DNA from: Aggregatilineales bacterium
GTDB lineage: Bacteria; Chloroflexota; Anaerolineae; Aggregatilineales; Ch27
Reading direction: 5' to 3'
Assembly: GCA_029976005.1 (NCBI GenBank)
Contig: JARKOQ010000114.1
Location: forward strand, 1-50,285
Length of the DNA stretch: 50,285 nucleotides
Under the pieces are notes generated by a model. The model worked only from the letters and a program-made list of their open reading frames with translations. It was not told the origin of the DNA and did not search any database. The position numbers and the translations under genes were made by a program. Below are positions 17,882-26,391 of this stretch, one piece after another; the stretch's first letter is position 1, and each line of letters begins with the position of its first letter.

Positions 17882-18706
17882 ATGCACCACCCCGCTCGCT
17901 TTGTGGCTCTTCTATTCGTTCTAACCGTGATGGCTGTCCTGCCCGCAGGATCGGCCGCGGCCCAGGGAGGCAACCCGTTCGTCTCTCCGGCCATCCTCGT
18001 CCCCGAAGTCGTCTCCGTCCGGCCGCACGATCCGACCGCCTATACCCAGGGCCTCCTGCTCTACGACGGCCTGCTCTATGAAAGCGCTGGATTGTATGCC
18101 GAATCGACTCTGCGCCAGGTCGATCCCGAAAGCGGCGAAGTTCTGCGCCAGATCAGCGTCCCGGACGAGTATTTCGCCGAGGGCCTGGAACGGGTTGGCG
18201 ACCGCCTGATTCAGCTCTCCTGGAAAGAAAACACGGCGTTCGTGTACGACATCACCACGTTCGAACTGCTGGAAACGTACGAGTACGAAGGCGAAGGCTG
18301 GGGCCTGTGCGCCGATGATCGCTTCCTGTTCATGAGCGATGGCAGCTCGTTCATCACGCTCCGCGACCCTGAAACCTTCGAATTGCTGTTCAATGGCGTC
18401 GTCACGATCCAGGGCCAGCCGGTCACCCGCATCAACGAGATGGAATGCGTGGGCGATTATATTTACGCTAACGTCTACATGACCGACTACATCCTGCAGA
18501 TCAACAAATACAACGGCGTCGTGGAAGGGCTGATCGATGCGTCGGGTCTGCTCACCGACGAAGAGCGCGCCAGCCTGGCCAACGGCGAAGTCCTGAACGG
18601 AATCGCCTACCTGCCGGAGAGCGACACTTTCCTGATCACCGGCAAGCACTGGCCCAAGATGTTCGAAGTCCGCTTTGTCGAATCCGAGCAGTCCGCCGGC
18701 CAGTAA
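17882..18706 (+). CDS. Secreted glutaminyl-peptide cyclotransferase
   Basis: Glutamine cyclotransferase of the plant/bacterial beta-propeller type, which converts N-terminal Gln of peptides to pyroglutamate. It has a classical signal peptide with a likely cleavage after SAAA. Family landmarks are DPTAYTQGLLLYDGLLYESAG, QLSWKENTAFVYD, GEGWGLC, RINEMEC and LNGIAYLPESDTFLITGKHWP, in the usual order for a five-bladed propeller. A GGGAGA ribosome site lies 7 bases before the ATG. It follows the GH1 gene by 99 bases and ends in its own terminator. It may cap secreted proteins or peptides after signal removal; this is inference. Confidence 0.9.
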   Translation: MHHPARFVALLFVLTVMAVLPAGSAAAQGGNPFVSPAILVPEVVSVRPHDPTAYTQGLLLYDGLLYESAGLYAESTLRQVDPESGEVLRQISVPDEYFAEGLERVGDRLIQLSWKENTAFVYDITTFELLETYEYEGEGWGLCADDRFLFMSDGSSFITLRDPETFELLFNGVVTIQGQPVTRINEMECVGDYIYANVYMTDYILQINKYNGVVEGLIDASGLLTDEERASLANGEVLNGIAYLPESDTFLITGKHWPKMFEVRFVESEQSAGQ

Positions 18707-18731
18707 CCGCCAGCCAACCCCGTAACCAGCG

Positions 18732-18765
18732 AAGCCGGACGGTCTTTGTGTCCGGCTTTTTTGTT
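18732..18765 (+). terminator. Rho-independent terminator
   Basis: AAGCCGGAC at 18732-18740 pairs with GTCCGGCTT at 18750-18758, followed by TTTTTG. It ends the glutaminyl cyclase transcript 25 bases after the stop. Confidence 0.9.
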
Positions 18766-18841
18766 TCCCCACATCCTGCGCGCCGCGATCAATTGCGATA
18801 TATTATGTGGAAATTTTTCTTACCTTTCGGAGGGCGAAAGA

Positions 18842-20239
18842 ATGACGATTCCCCCGCTGGCTGGACTATGCAGTTATGCCGAGGCCGCGCGCCAGGGTCT
18901 GGGTGTCGACGAGACCGTGCACCGGCTGGTACGCTACGCCTGGACTCACAAACGGGCGATGGAATGCGCGCTCTACTGGCTCAATCCCACCCCCGAATGG
19001 GAGGTCAAGGAGGCCCTGAGCCTGCATGCCTACCTGGACGCCGAACACGCCGCCCACTTCAGAACCCGCGTCGGCGAGATGCGCAATCCCCCGCCCCGCA
19101 TGGACATCGCCCCGAACGCGGCGCTGGATGCCTTCCTGGATGAAGTCCTGGCCTCCGAGACGACTGTCGAGAAGCTCACGGCCCTGTACGGCGTGCTCAA
19201 ACCGGCCCTGCTGGAAGCGTATCGCCAGCACTTCGAGGCGGCCCACCCGCTGGTGGATCACCCTACCCGCCGCATCCTGCGCCTGATTCTGCTGGAACTG
19301 GACGAGGCCATCCGATGGGGACGCGCCGCCCTGGACGCGCTGTGCGCGGCCCCGGACGCCCAGGCCCAATCCGCCGCCTGGGAAGCCCATTTGCGGGCCT
19401 ATCTCCGCGCCGCCGGAGGAATCGCCGGCGACGAGCCAGCCCGCGCCGAGCCGCTCCCGCCCGCCAGAGCGCGCAAGCCCTACCAGCCCGATTTCTTCCC
19501 GCGCCGCGACGAGCGCTTCGTCCGGCAGTGGAATTTCGTCTTCCCCCCGCATGAGGTCGCCCGCACCGACGGCGTTCCGGCCGACGAGAAAACGCTGGCG
19601 CTGATGTGCAAGCGCGCCCTGGAAATGGACGTGCCGGAGGCGATGGCCCGGATGATCGCCGAGGCGGACGACCAGCCGTGGGAGTACTACACGGACATGA
19701 CCCGCCAGCTTTGGGACGAAGCCCGCCACGCCATGATGGGGACTGTCTACTTCGAACGGCTCGGAATCGACTGGCGTGGGGAGATTCCTCTGCATCCTGG
19801 GTTCGCCATCCGGCTGAACACGGCGCTCACCCCGATCGAGGCCCATGCCGTCCTGTACGCCATCGAGCAGAGCCTGATGCCGGCCACCACGGGCAAGAAA
19901 TACGAATGGGTCACGGCGGAGGAGGCCCACGATCCGCTGGCGAAGCTGTTCCAGGATTACGATTGGGCGGATGAGGTGCTGCACGTGAACATCGGCCGGC
20001 GTTGGGGTCTGGCGTCCTCCGGGCTGAGCCGCGAGGCGTTCCAATCCCTCGGCCACCGGAAAGCGGTCGAATCAGAGCGCGCGCTGGAGCCATACACGGC
20101 GCGCACGCCGCAGATCAACTGGTGGCCGGACTTCGTCCGCAAAGTCCTGGGCAGGGAATCGGCGGCAGCCGCCGGGCAGTTCACCACTTCCGACCCGGTC
20201 TACCGCCGCAACGCCTTCGACAGCCATCCGGCTGAATGA
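18842..20239 (+). CDS. Uncharacterised ferritin-like (diiron-type) protein
   Basis: A 465-residue protein with no family I can name. Its C-terminal half shows the diiron four-helix pattern: a Glu-rich helix (EMDVPEAMARMIAEADD), an ExxH at Glu293/His296 in LWDEARHAM, a third helix with TPIEAHAVLYAIEQ, and a second ExxH at Glu378/His381 in DWADEVLHVNIG. The N-terminal half has a similar but degraded layout (EVKEAL, DAEHAAH at residues 66-72, then LILLELDEAIRWG), suggesting a duplicated fold. Residues about 225-250 are Pro/Arg-rich and probably a linker. ATG 18842 is chosen for the GGAGGGCG ribosome site; the open frame upstream of it runs through the terminator. Likely an oxygenase, oxidase or metal-storage protein, but this is not established. 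Confidence 0.82.
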   Translation: MTIPPLAGLCSYAEAARQGLGVDETVHRLVRYAWTHKRAMECALYWLNPTPEWEVKEALSLHAYLDAEHAAHFRTRVGEMRNPPPRMDIAPNAALDAFLDEVLASETTVEKLTALYGVLKPALLEAYRQHFEAAHPLVDHPTRRILRLILLELDEAIRWGRAALDALCAAPDAQAQSAAWEAHLRAYLRAAGGIAGDEPARAEPLPPARARKPYQPDFFPRRDERFVRQWNFVFPPHEVARTDGVPADEKTLALMCKRALEMDVPEAMARMIAEADDQPWEYYTDMTRQLWDEARHAMMGTVYFERLGIDWRGEIPLHPGFAIRLNTALTPIEAHAVLYAIEQSLMPATTGKKYEWVTAEEAHDPLAKLFQDYDWADEVLHVNIGRRWGLASSGLSREAFQSLGHRKAVESERALEPYTARTPQINWWPDFVRKVLGRESAAAAGQFTTSDPVYRRNAFDSHPAE

Positions 20240-20245
20240 CGCTTA

Positions 20246-20276
20246 CCGGGGCGGCGGAATCGACCTGCCGCCCCGG
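20246..20276. terminator. Convergent-gene hairpin
   Basis: A 10-bp stem (CCGGGGCGGC at 20246-20255 with its complement at 20267-20276) fills the 47-base gap between two converging genes. No T-run is present, so its strength as an intrinsic terminator is uncertain. Confidence 0.5.
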
Positions 20277-20286
20277 CTCATCACAT

Positions 20287-20940
20287 TCAGCCGCGATAGC
20301 GCTTCTCCAACGCCCGAACCTGCTCGTCGCTCAGATACTCGACGTTGCCAAGCTGGTGCGCCGTCAGCAGAATGCGCGCGTTCAGCTCGACCGTCTCCAG
20401 GTTGGCCTGGGCATCCCACAGTTTTTTGCTGTAAGCCACCACCCCATGATTCGCCAGCAGCAGGGCATCCCGCCCCTCCAGGTGCGGCACGAGCGACTCC
20501 GGCAGTTCGTCCCCGCCGGGAATCGCGTAAGGGACGAGCAGGGTCGGCCCCGTGCGGACGACCACTTCCGGGAGGAAGGGTTTGTCCAGCCCGAACCCGG
20601 CGACGGCGAAACCGGTCGCCGTGGGGGGATGGGCATGCACGACGGCCCGAATGTCCGGCCGGTGGCGGTAGATGATCAGATGCATGCGCGTCTCGGAGGA
20701 AGGCTTTCCACCGACAAGCGCCTCGATCAGCTCTCCTTCGGGCGAGATCTTCAGAATCATCTCCGGGCGCATCATGCCCTTGTTGACCCCGGTCGGCGTG
20801 ATCAGAATCTCGTTCTCGCTCAGACGCACCGAGATATTGCCGTCATTCCCGGCAATGAAGAACTGGTCGTACAGGCGCTTGCCCACCTCGCATATCTCGC
20901 GCCGCACATCCCATTCATAGGATGAGTTGTAGGCAACCAT
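20287..20940 (-). CDS. Class II aldolase/adducin family protein (fuculose-phosphate aldolase-like)
   Basis: Zinc-dependent class II aldolase of 217 residues. Catalytic Glu83 and the zinc ligands His102, His104 and His165 stand at the same spacing as Glu73, His92, His94 and His155 of L-fuculose-1-phosphate aldolase, with the signatures GNDGNISVR, TPTGVNKG, HAHPP and ANHGVV. Possible substrates are L-fuculose-, L-rhamnulose-like or ribulose phosphates. GGGAGAG precedes the ATG. It is followed at 45 bases upstream-in-coordinates by the HAD phosphatase and GH1 genes on the same strand, which suggests one sugar-degradation transcription unit. Confidence 0.9.
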   Translation of the reverse strand: MVAYNSSYEWDVRREICEVGKRLYDQFFIAGNDGNISVRLSENEILITPTGVNKGMMRPEMILKISPEGELIEALVGGKPSSETRMHLIIYRHRPDIRAVVHAHPPTATGFAVAGFGLDKPFLPEVVVRTGPTLLVPYAIPGGDELPESLVPHLEGRDALLLANHGVVAYSKKLWDAQANLETVELNARILLTAHQLGNVEYLSDEQVRALEKRYRG

Positions 20941-20985
20941 TGCACTCTCCCTCGATCACCCCCGTCTCGCCTGCCCTGGACGGAC

Positions 20986-21975
20986 TCAGCGAAGAACGGC
21001 CAGAATTTCCTCGAACGAATTGCAGTAAAAATCGCACAGCGCGCGCGTGCCGCTCTGCAGGATATTCCCGTTGCTCAAGCCGATGGTCGGGAATCCGGCC
21101 AGCCGGATCGCGCAGACGCCCGCGCCGCTGTCCTCGATCCCGACCACCTGATTGCGCTCCTCAAAAGGGATTCCCAGCCCGACCCGGCACGTCTCGGCAT
21201 ACAGCCAGGGATGTGGCTTGGGCGATAGCTCCCCCAGCGTGCCGATCTCGCCCTGACGGAGGGGATACCCGGCCGTGATGATGGCATCGTAGAACGCCCT
21301 GGGATCGCCCATGCCGAGCGTGCGGAACGCGGACAGAATCTCCGGGTAGGCCTTTTCGTATAGCCCCGACGTGACCAGCCCAATCTTGACCCCCATCGCC
21401 TTGAGGGCAAGCAGAAAGTCCTTCAGGCCCGGGGCGGGCACGAAGGCATCGACCCGCCCGCCGCCGTTCAGGATGGCGTCCATCTCGCGGTGGGTGTGCT
21501 CGAAGTAAAACTGCCGGGCCTCGTCTACCCCTCGATCGGGACAGTATTTGTGGATGCAGTATTGCAGGTGTTCGGACACGCTGTGCCCGGACACGTAGGG
21601 CAGATCGGCGTCTTCCAGCTCGAAGGCCGGGTTCCCCACCAGACTGGCCGTGGTGAGCTGGATGATCCAGACCCAGAATCCCTCGCTGTGGACGCTGGTG
21701 CCGTCCAGGTCCATCAGGACGGCTTTGACAGGCTTCTCCAGGCGGACGGGATGCACCGGGTAGTAAGCCGGATAGCCCATCGCCGAACGGACATAGGCCA
21801 GGCTGTGGCCGTCGAACCCGATGAACTCAACCTTGCCATCCCCCGTGGCCGCAATCGAGCGGACGCCTTGCTGCCCGGTCCGGAACCGGCCGTCGCTGCA
21901 TTCCGCGCGCGGAACGAGGCCCAAATCGGCCGGGAACACCCCCAGTCCTGGAATCGTGATGAGATCAGACGGCAT
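20986..21975 (-). CDS. HAD family hydrolase with N-terminal extension
   Basis: Haloacid dehalogenase-type phosphatase or phosphomutase. Motif I is DLDGT (Asp89 nucleophile, Asp91), motif II the Thr of VTSGLYEKA, motif III Lys in SPKPHPW and motif IV in GIEDSGAGVCA. The helical cap (about residues 105-190) is of the beta-phosphoglucomutase type. An N-terminal extension of about 80 residues, with VGVFPADLGLVPRAE-like beta-rich sequence, precedes motif I and is unusual. The ATG at 21975 has a GAGGAA site 5 bases upstream, so the extension is likely real. It lies between the aldolase and a GH1 gene, so a sugar-phosphate substrate is probable. Confidence 0.88.
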   Translation of the reverse strand: MPSDLITIPGLGVFPADLGLVPRAECSDGRFRTGQQGVRSIAATGDGKVEFIGFDGHSLAYVRSAMGYPAYYPVHPVRLEKPVKAVLMDLDGTSVHSEGFWVWIIQLTTASLVGNPAFELEDADLPYVSGHSVSEHLQYCIHKYCPDRGVDEARQFYFEHTHREMDAILNGGGRVDAFVPAPGLKDFLLALKAMGVKIGLVTSGLYEKAYPEILSAFRTLGMGDPRAFYDAIITAGYPLRQGEIGTLGELSPKPHPWLYAETCRVGLGIPFEERNQVVGIEDSGAGVCAIRLAGFPTIGLSNGNILQSGTRALCDFYCNSFEEILAVLR

Positions 21976-22020
21976 GATTTCCTCGATGATCGAACACGCT
22001 GAAGCGGCGAAGCGTCCGGC

Positions 22021-23385
22021 TCACGCCTTCTCCGGGTCCAGAATCGCGCCGTGCGTGGCGATCACATCCCGGTACCAGTGGGCCGAGTCCTTCAGCGTGC
22101 GCTTCTGGGTCTGATAGTCCACGTGAATCAGCCCGAAGCGGTGCTTCATCCCCTCCGCCCATTCGAAGTTGTCCATGATCGACCAGTGGAAGTAGCCGCC
22201 CAGCGCCACGCCGTCCTCGCCAGCTTTGCGCAGTTGGAGCAAGTGCCGCCGCGTATAATCGATCCGCTGCGGATCGTGCACGCCTCCATCCAGCGCCACC
22301 CAGTCGGGGTTGGACAGGCCGTTCTCAGTGATGACGATCGGCAGGTGGTAGCGTTCATACAGGAAGCGCGGCGTCCAGTACAGCCCCTCCGGCATGATCG
22401 TCCAGTGGAACATCGTATACGGCCGGCCGACGGGTTCCGGAACTCGCACCGGCGCGCCGCCATCACCGGCATGGCACACCGGCGCGGTGTAGTAGTTCTC
22501 CCCAATGAAATCCAGCGGCTGCCGGATGGTTTTCATGTCGTCCGGGCCGATAGATGGCGCATCCGGGCCAAGCACCTCCAGCCAGCCTTCGGGATACTCC
22601 CCCAGGATCATCGGATCGGCCCAGACGTTGTGCGCCCAGTAGTCGGGGCCGGTCACCTCGAACATCGCCCGCCGAGCCGCTTCGATATCCACCGGATTGT
22701 CGGTCGCCGGGACGGCCCCGGTGCCGTTGTTGGCGTAGCCAACCCGGGCATCGCCGCAGACGGCGCGCAGCGCCTGCACCGAACGGCCGTGGGCCAGCAA
22801 CACGTGGTGGACGATCTGGAAGACATCCTTGCGGCTCAGCTTCAATCCCGGTGCGTGAACGCCCAGATCGTGCCCCAGACCGACGAACACGGCCGGCTCG
22901 TTGAGGGTCATCCAGTGTTTGACCCGATCCCCCAGCGCCCGCGCCATCAATTCGGTGTAGTCCGCGAACCAGCCCACCACGTCCGGATTGAGCCAGCCGC
23001 CCCGGCGATAGAGGTCATACGGGAAATCCCAGTGGAACAGCGTGACATACGGCTGGATATTGGCTTCGAGAAGCTCGTCCACGAGCCGATCGTAAAAGGC
23101 CAGGCCCACCTCGTTGACCGCCCCCACCCCGCCCGGAAGGACGCGCGGCCATGAAACCGACAGGCGATATGCCTGCAACCCGATCGACTTCATGAGCGCG
23201 ACGTCACCGGCGGAGCGGTGATAGTGATCGCAGGCGACATCCCCCGTATCGCCGTTAAAGACCTTGCCGTCCTGATGGCTGAAAACATCCCAGACAGACA
23301 GGCCCTTTCCGTCGGCCGTGGCCGCACCCTCGACCTGATAAGACGCCGACGCCGCGCCCCACACAAAATGCTCAGGAAAACTCAT
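22021..23385 (-). CDS. GH1 beta-glucosidase (second copy)
   Basis: Retaining GH1 enzyme of 454 residues: acid/base Glu163 in TLNEP, nucleophile Glu354 in ITENG, and signature FVWGAASASYQVEGA. No signal peptide, so cytosolic. GAGGT precedes the ATG. It shares its block structure with the GH1 at 16421-17782 but diverges clearly in the loops around the aglycone site, so the two may split substrates. It heads the minus-strand sugar unit with the HAD phosphatase and aldolase genes, and is divergent from the GH31 gene, with which it may share a control region. Confidence 0.94.
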   Translation of the reverse strand: MSFPEHFVWGAASASYQVEGAATADGKGLSVWDVFSHQDGKVFNGDTGDVACDHYHRSAGDVALMKSIGLQAYRLSVSWPRVLPGGVGAVNEVGLAFYDRLVDELLEANIQPYVTLFHWDFPYDLYRRGGWLNPDVVGWFADYTELMARALGDRVKHWMTLNEPAVFVGLGHDLGVHAPGLKLSRKDVFQIVHHVLLAHGRSVQALRAVCGDARVGYANNGTGAVPATDNPVDIEAARRAMFEVTGPDYWAHNVWADPMILGEYPEGWLEVLGPDAPSIGPDDMKTIRQPLDFIGENYYTAPVCHAGDGGAPVRVPEPVGRPYTMFHWTIMPEGLYWTPRFLYERYHLPIVITENGLSNPDWVALDGGVHDPQRIDYTRRHLLQLRKAGEDGVALGGYFHWSIMDNFEWAEGMKHRFGLIHVDYQTQKRTLKDSAHWYRDVIATHGAILDPEKA

Positions 23386-23699
23386 CTTGACCTCAACCGG
23401 TGATAGGAGGGCAGATGACCGGCCCCAATCGAGCGTCCGCCCTCGACGACGCAGATGGGCGCATAAGACCGCATGCAGTTTAACGCAAACCCGGCGAAAC
23501 TACAGGTGGACGGCCGCAGCTTACCCCGCTGCCAAATCGATCCAGTTGCTGGGCCAGAGCCGCGCCAACTGCCGCCTGTCCTCCCGCGAAACTCCACCTC
23601 ACGCGCGTCGTAAAGTGCGCTAGAATCCCCGCCGGAGTGTGTCCGCCAATCAGCCCGAATCCTTCGGGAGTCGTTCCCGCTACTGCGAAAAGGATGAAC
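23386..23699. other. Divergent control region between GH1 and GH31 genes
   Basis: This 314-base gap carries no gene I can support. A TAGAAT at 23621-23626 is a possible -10 for the GH31 gene, but no good -35 was found. No strong palindromic operator was recognised. Short open frames here overlap the flanking gene ends in other frames and look random. Confidence 0.5.
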
Positions 23700-26345
23700 A
23701 TGAGCCAGTCCAGTCCCCAATTCCGTCTGGATAGCCGGCCACTGGCCGATCCCAAAGCCGTTGTCCAGACTCCGCATGCCCGTTTCACCGTGCTGACCCC
23801 CCAGCTCATCCGCCTGGAATACAGCCCGGAAGGCCAGTTCGAGGATCGAGCCAGCCAGGCGTTCTGGTATCGCCGCCAGCCCGTGCCCCCCTTCGAAACC
23901 ATCCAGAAAGGCAACTCGGTCGAGATCGTCACGGACAGCCTACACCTCACGCATCGCCTGGATGCGGCCGGGTTCTCCCCGGACAACCTGAGCATCACCC
24001 TGCGCGCCTCCGGATCGACCTGGCGCTTCGGCGATCCCGACCCGGCCAACCTGGGCGGCACGACCCGCACCCTGGACAACGTCACCGGCCAGACCGAGAT
24101 CGAGCCGGGCCTGCTCTCGCGGGGCGGCTGGGCCGTGTTCGATGACTCGCATACCCTGGTCTTCAACGGCGAGGACTGGCTGGAGCCGCGCCAGACCCAG
24201 GGCCGGCTTGACCTGTACTTCTTCGGCTATGGGCACGACTACCAGCGCTGCCTGGCCGACTTCTGCGCCGTCGCCGGGCCAACCCCGCTGCTGCCGCGCT
24301 GGGTGCTCGGCAACTGGTGGAGCCGCTACTGGGCCTACACCCAGGACGAGCTGCTGGGCCTGATGGGCGACTTCCAGGCGCACGGCATCCCGCTGAGTGT
24401 GTGCATCGTTGACATGGACTGGCACATCACCAAAACGGGCAACTCCAGCAACGGCTGGACCGGCTACACCTGGAACAAGGCCCTGTTCCCCGATCCGGAC
24501 GGCTTCATCGCCGCCCTGCACGGTCTGGGCTTGAAGACGGCCCTCAACCTGCATCCCGCCTCCGGGATTCACCCCCACGAGGCCCAGTATCCGGCGATGG
24601 CCCGCCATATGGGCCTGGACCCGGCCAGGAAGCAGCCCGTGCCATTCGATATCGCCAATCCCCACTTCACGCAGGGCTACTTCGAGCTGCTGCATCACCC
24701 GCTGGAAGCCCAGGGGATCGACTTCTGGTGGATGGACTGGCAGCAGGGCACCGCCAGCACGGTCGCCGGTCTGGACCCGCTGTGGTGGCTCAACCACCTG
24801 CATTTCCTCGACCTGGGCCGGGATGGCCGCAAACGGCCGTTCATCTTCTCGCGCTGGGGCAAGCTCGGCAACCACCGCTATCCGATCGGCTTCTCCGGTG
24901 ATACGACCGTCACCTGGGACTCCCTGGCCTTCCAGCCCTACTTCACCTCGACGGCCTCCAACGTCGGCTACGGCTGGTGGAGTCACGACATCGGCGGGCA
25001 CATGCTGGGCACCGAGGACGGCGAGCTGTATACCCGCTGGGTGCAGTTCGGTCTCTTCAGCCCGATTCTGCGCCTGCATTCGACCAACAACCCGTACAAC
25101 GACCGGCGTCCGTGGGGCTTCGATCCGACCGTCGAGACCATCACGACTGACGCCATGCGCCTGCGCCACGCCCTGATCCCGTACCTGTACAGCATGTCCT
25201 GGCGTAACGCCCAAAAGCACGTCAGCCTGTGCAATCCGCTGTACCACACCTCCCCGGAGCGCGAGGAGGCCTACCGCTGCCCCGACCAGTACCTTTTCGG
25301 CAGCGAGCTGCTGGCCGCCCCCTTCGTCCAGCCCGCTGATCAAGATACCTGCCTCAGCCGGCAAGCCGTCTGGCTCCCGGAAGGGGGCTGGTACGACTTC
25401 TTCAGCGGCGAGTACTATCCAGGCGATGCCTGGTATGCCATCTACGGCCGGCTGCAAGATATCCCCGTCTTCGCCCGCGCCGGGGCAATCGTCCCGCTGG
25501 GGCCGCGCGTCCGTTGGGGCGGCGTGGAGAACCCGGCCGAGCTGACCCTGCACGTCTTCGCCGGGCAGGACAACCGCTTCGACCTCTACGAGGACGATGG
25601 CGAAACGACCGCCTACCGCCAGGGGGCCTGGGCGATCACCCCAATCGCGCAGGTCTGGCAGCCCGCCGTGCTGAAGCTCACGGTCGGCCCCGCCGAAGGC
25701 GACCGCGGCGTCCTGCCGGCCCGGCGCGCCTACCGGCCCATCTTCCACGGCGTCGCCAATCCGGCCAGCATCCAGGCGAGACTCAACGGCCAGCCGGTCG
25801 ATCTGGCAGCGACCTACGATCCGCAAGCCGAGAGTCTGACGCTCGCCCCGGTCGAAATGGCCCCAGCCGATAAGCTGGAAATCACGCTGAAGGCCAAAGG
25901 CAAGTCTCTGCTGAGCCGCCGCGATCGCAAGGCCGAAAAATGCGTGGCAATGCTGCGCAGCTTCAAAGCGCCCTCGTCGGTGAAGCACGCCATCGAGACC
26001 CATATGAGCGCGATCGTGGGGGATATCCGCGCCCTGCTCCCTTACCAGAGCAGCCTGCGCGACAGCCAGCTTCAGGCACTGATCGAGACCCTGACCGGTA
26101 CGGGCATCCATACCATCGATCACATCGGGAAGCCGGAGTACATCATCCTCTGGAACAACCAGGCGCGCCCGGACTTCCGGTACCGGATCTCAGTCTCCAA
26201 CGGCGATTCCTGGTTCCACCAGTTCCAGGCGGAACACGGGGTAGTCCCCTCCTTCAAGGTCATCGACCAGGCCGAAATCCAGGTCAAGCCCTGGTCGCTG
26301 ACGCTCGATTTCTGCGACGTGCTGACCATGCGAGTCGACCGCTAA
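23700..26345 (+). CDS. GH31 alpha-glycosidase with extra C-terminal domain
   Basis: Large retaining alpha-glycosidase of 881 residues. Order: N-terminal beta-sandwich (~1-190), TIM barrel (~195-540) with nucleophile Asp346 in WWMDWQQG and acid/base Asp401 in FSGDTTVTW, then two beta domains (~545-725) with FARAGAIVPL and FDLYEDDGET. After residue ~735 comes a basic linker and about 145 residues that are not part of the usual fold; they are predicted as helix then beta. The WWMDWQQG form places it in the bacterial alpha-glucosidase/alpha-xylosidase/alpha-galactosidase-like group, substrate unknown. No signal peptide. ATG 23700 is chosen for the AAAAGGA site; ATG 23694 also fits. Confidence 0.93.
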   Translation: MSQSSPQFRLDSRPLADPKAVVQTPHARFTVLTPQLIRLEYSPEGQFEDRASQAFWYRRQPVPPFETIQKGNSVEIVTDSLHLTHRLDAAGFSPDNLSITLRASGSTWRFGDPDPANLGGTTRTLDNVTGQTEIEPGLLSRGGWAVFDDSHTLVFNGEDWLEPRQTQGRLDLYFFGYGHDYQRCLADFCAVAGPTPLLPRWVLGNWWSRYWAYTQDELLGLMGDFQAHGIPLSVCIVDMDWHITKTGNSSNGWTGYTWNKALFPDPDGFIAALHGLGLKTALNLHPASGIHPHEAQYPAMARHMGLDPARKQPVPFDIANPHFTQGYFELLHHPLEAQGIDFWWMDWQQGTASTVAGLDPLWWLNHLHFLDLGRDGRKRPFIFSRWGKLGNHRYPIGFSGDTTVTWDSLAFQPYFTSTASNVGYGWWSHDIGGHMLGTEDGELYTRWVQFGLFSPILRLHSTNNPYNDRRPWGFDPTVETITTDAMRLRHALIPYLYSMSWRNAQKHVSLCNPLYHTSPEREEAYRCPDQYLFGSELLAAPFVQPADQDTCLSRQAVWLPEGGWYDFFSGEYYPGDAWYAIYGRLQDIPVFARAGAIVPLGPRVRWGGVENPAELTLHVFAGQDNRFDLYEDDGETTAYRQGAWAITPIAQVWQPAVLKLTVGPAEGDRGVLPARRAYRPIFHGVANPASIQARLNGQPVDLAATYDPQAESLTLAPVEMAPADKLEITLKAKGKSLLSRRDRKAEKCVAMLRSFKAPSSVKHAIETHMSAIVGDIRALLPYQSSLRDSQLQALIETLTGTGIHTIDHIGKPEYIILWNNQARPDFRYRISVSNGDSWFHQFQAEHGVVPSFKVIDQAEIQVKPWSLTLDFCDVLTMRVDR

Positions 26346-26358
26346 CCGCACAAGCCAC

Positions 26359-26384
26359 GCCGGGGCGCTCGGCGGCGCCCCGGC
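26359..26384. terminator. Bidirectional hairpin between GH31 and comM-like genes
   Basis: A perfect 10-bp stem (26359-26368 with 26375-26384) with a 6-base loop occupies the gap of two converging genes. No T-run follows on either strand, so termination may be weak or factor-assisted. Confidence 0.55.
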
Positions 26385-26391
26385 ATCACCC

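Noticed and set aside
23940-26123. Long minus-strand open frame opposite the GH31 gene
   Set aside because: Antisense shadow of a convincing GH31 gene; no domain seen.
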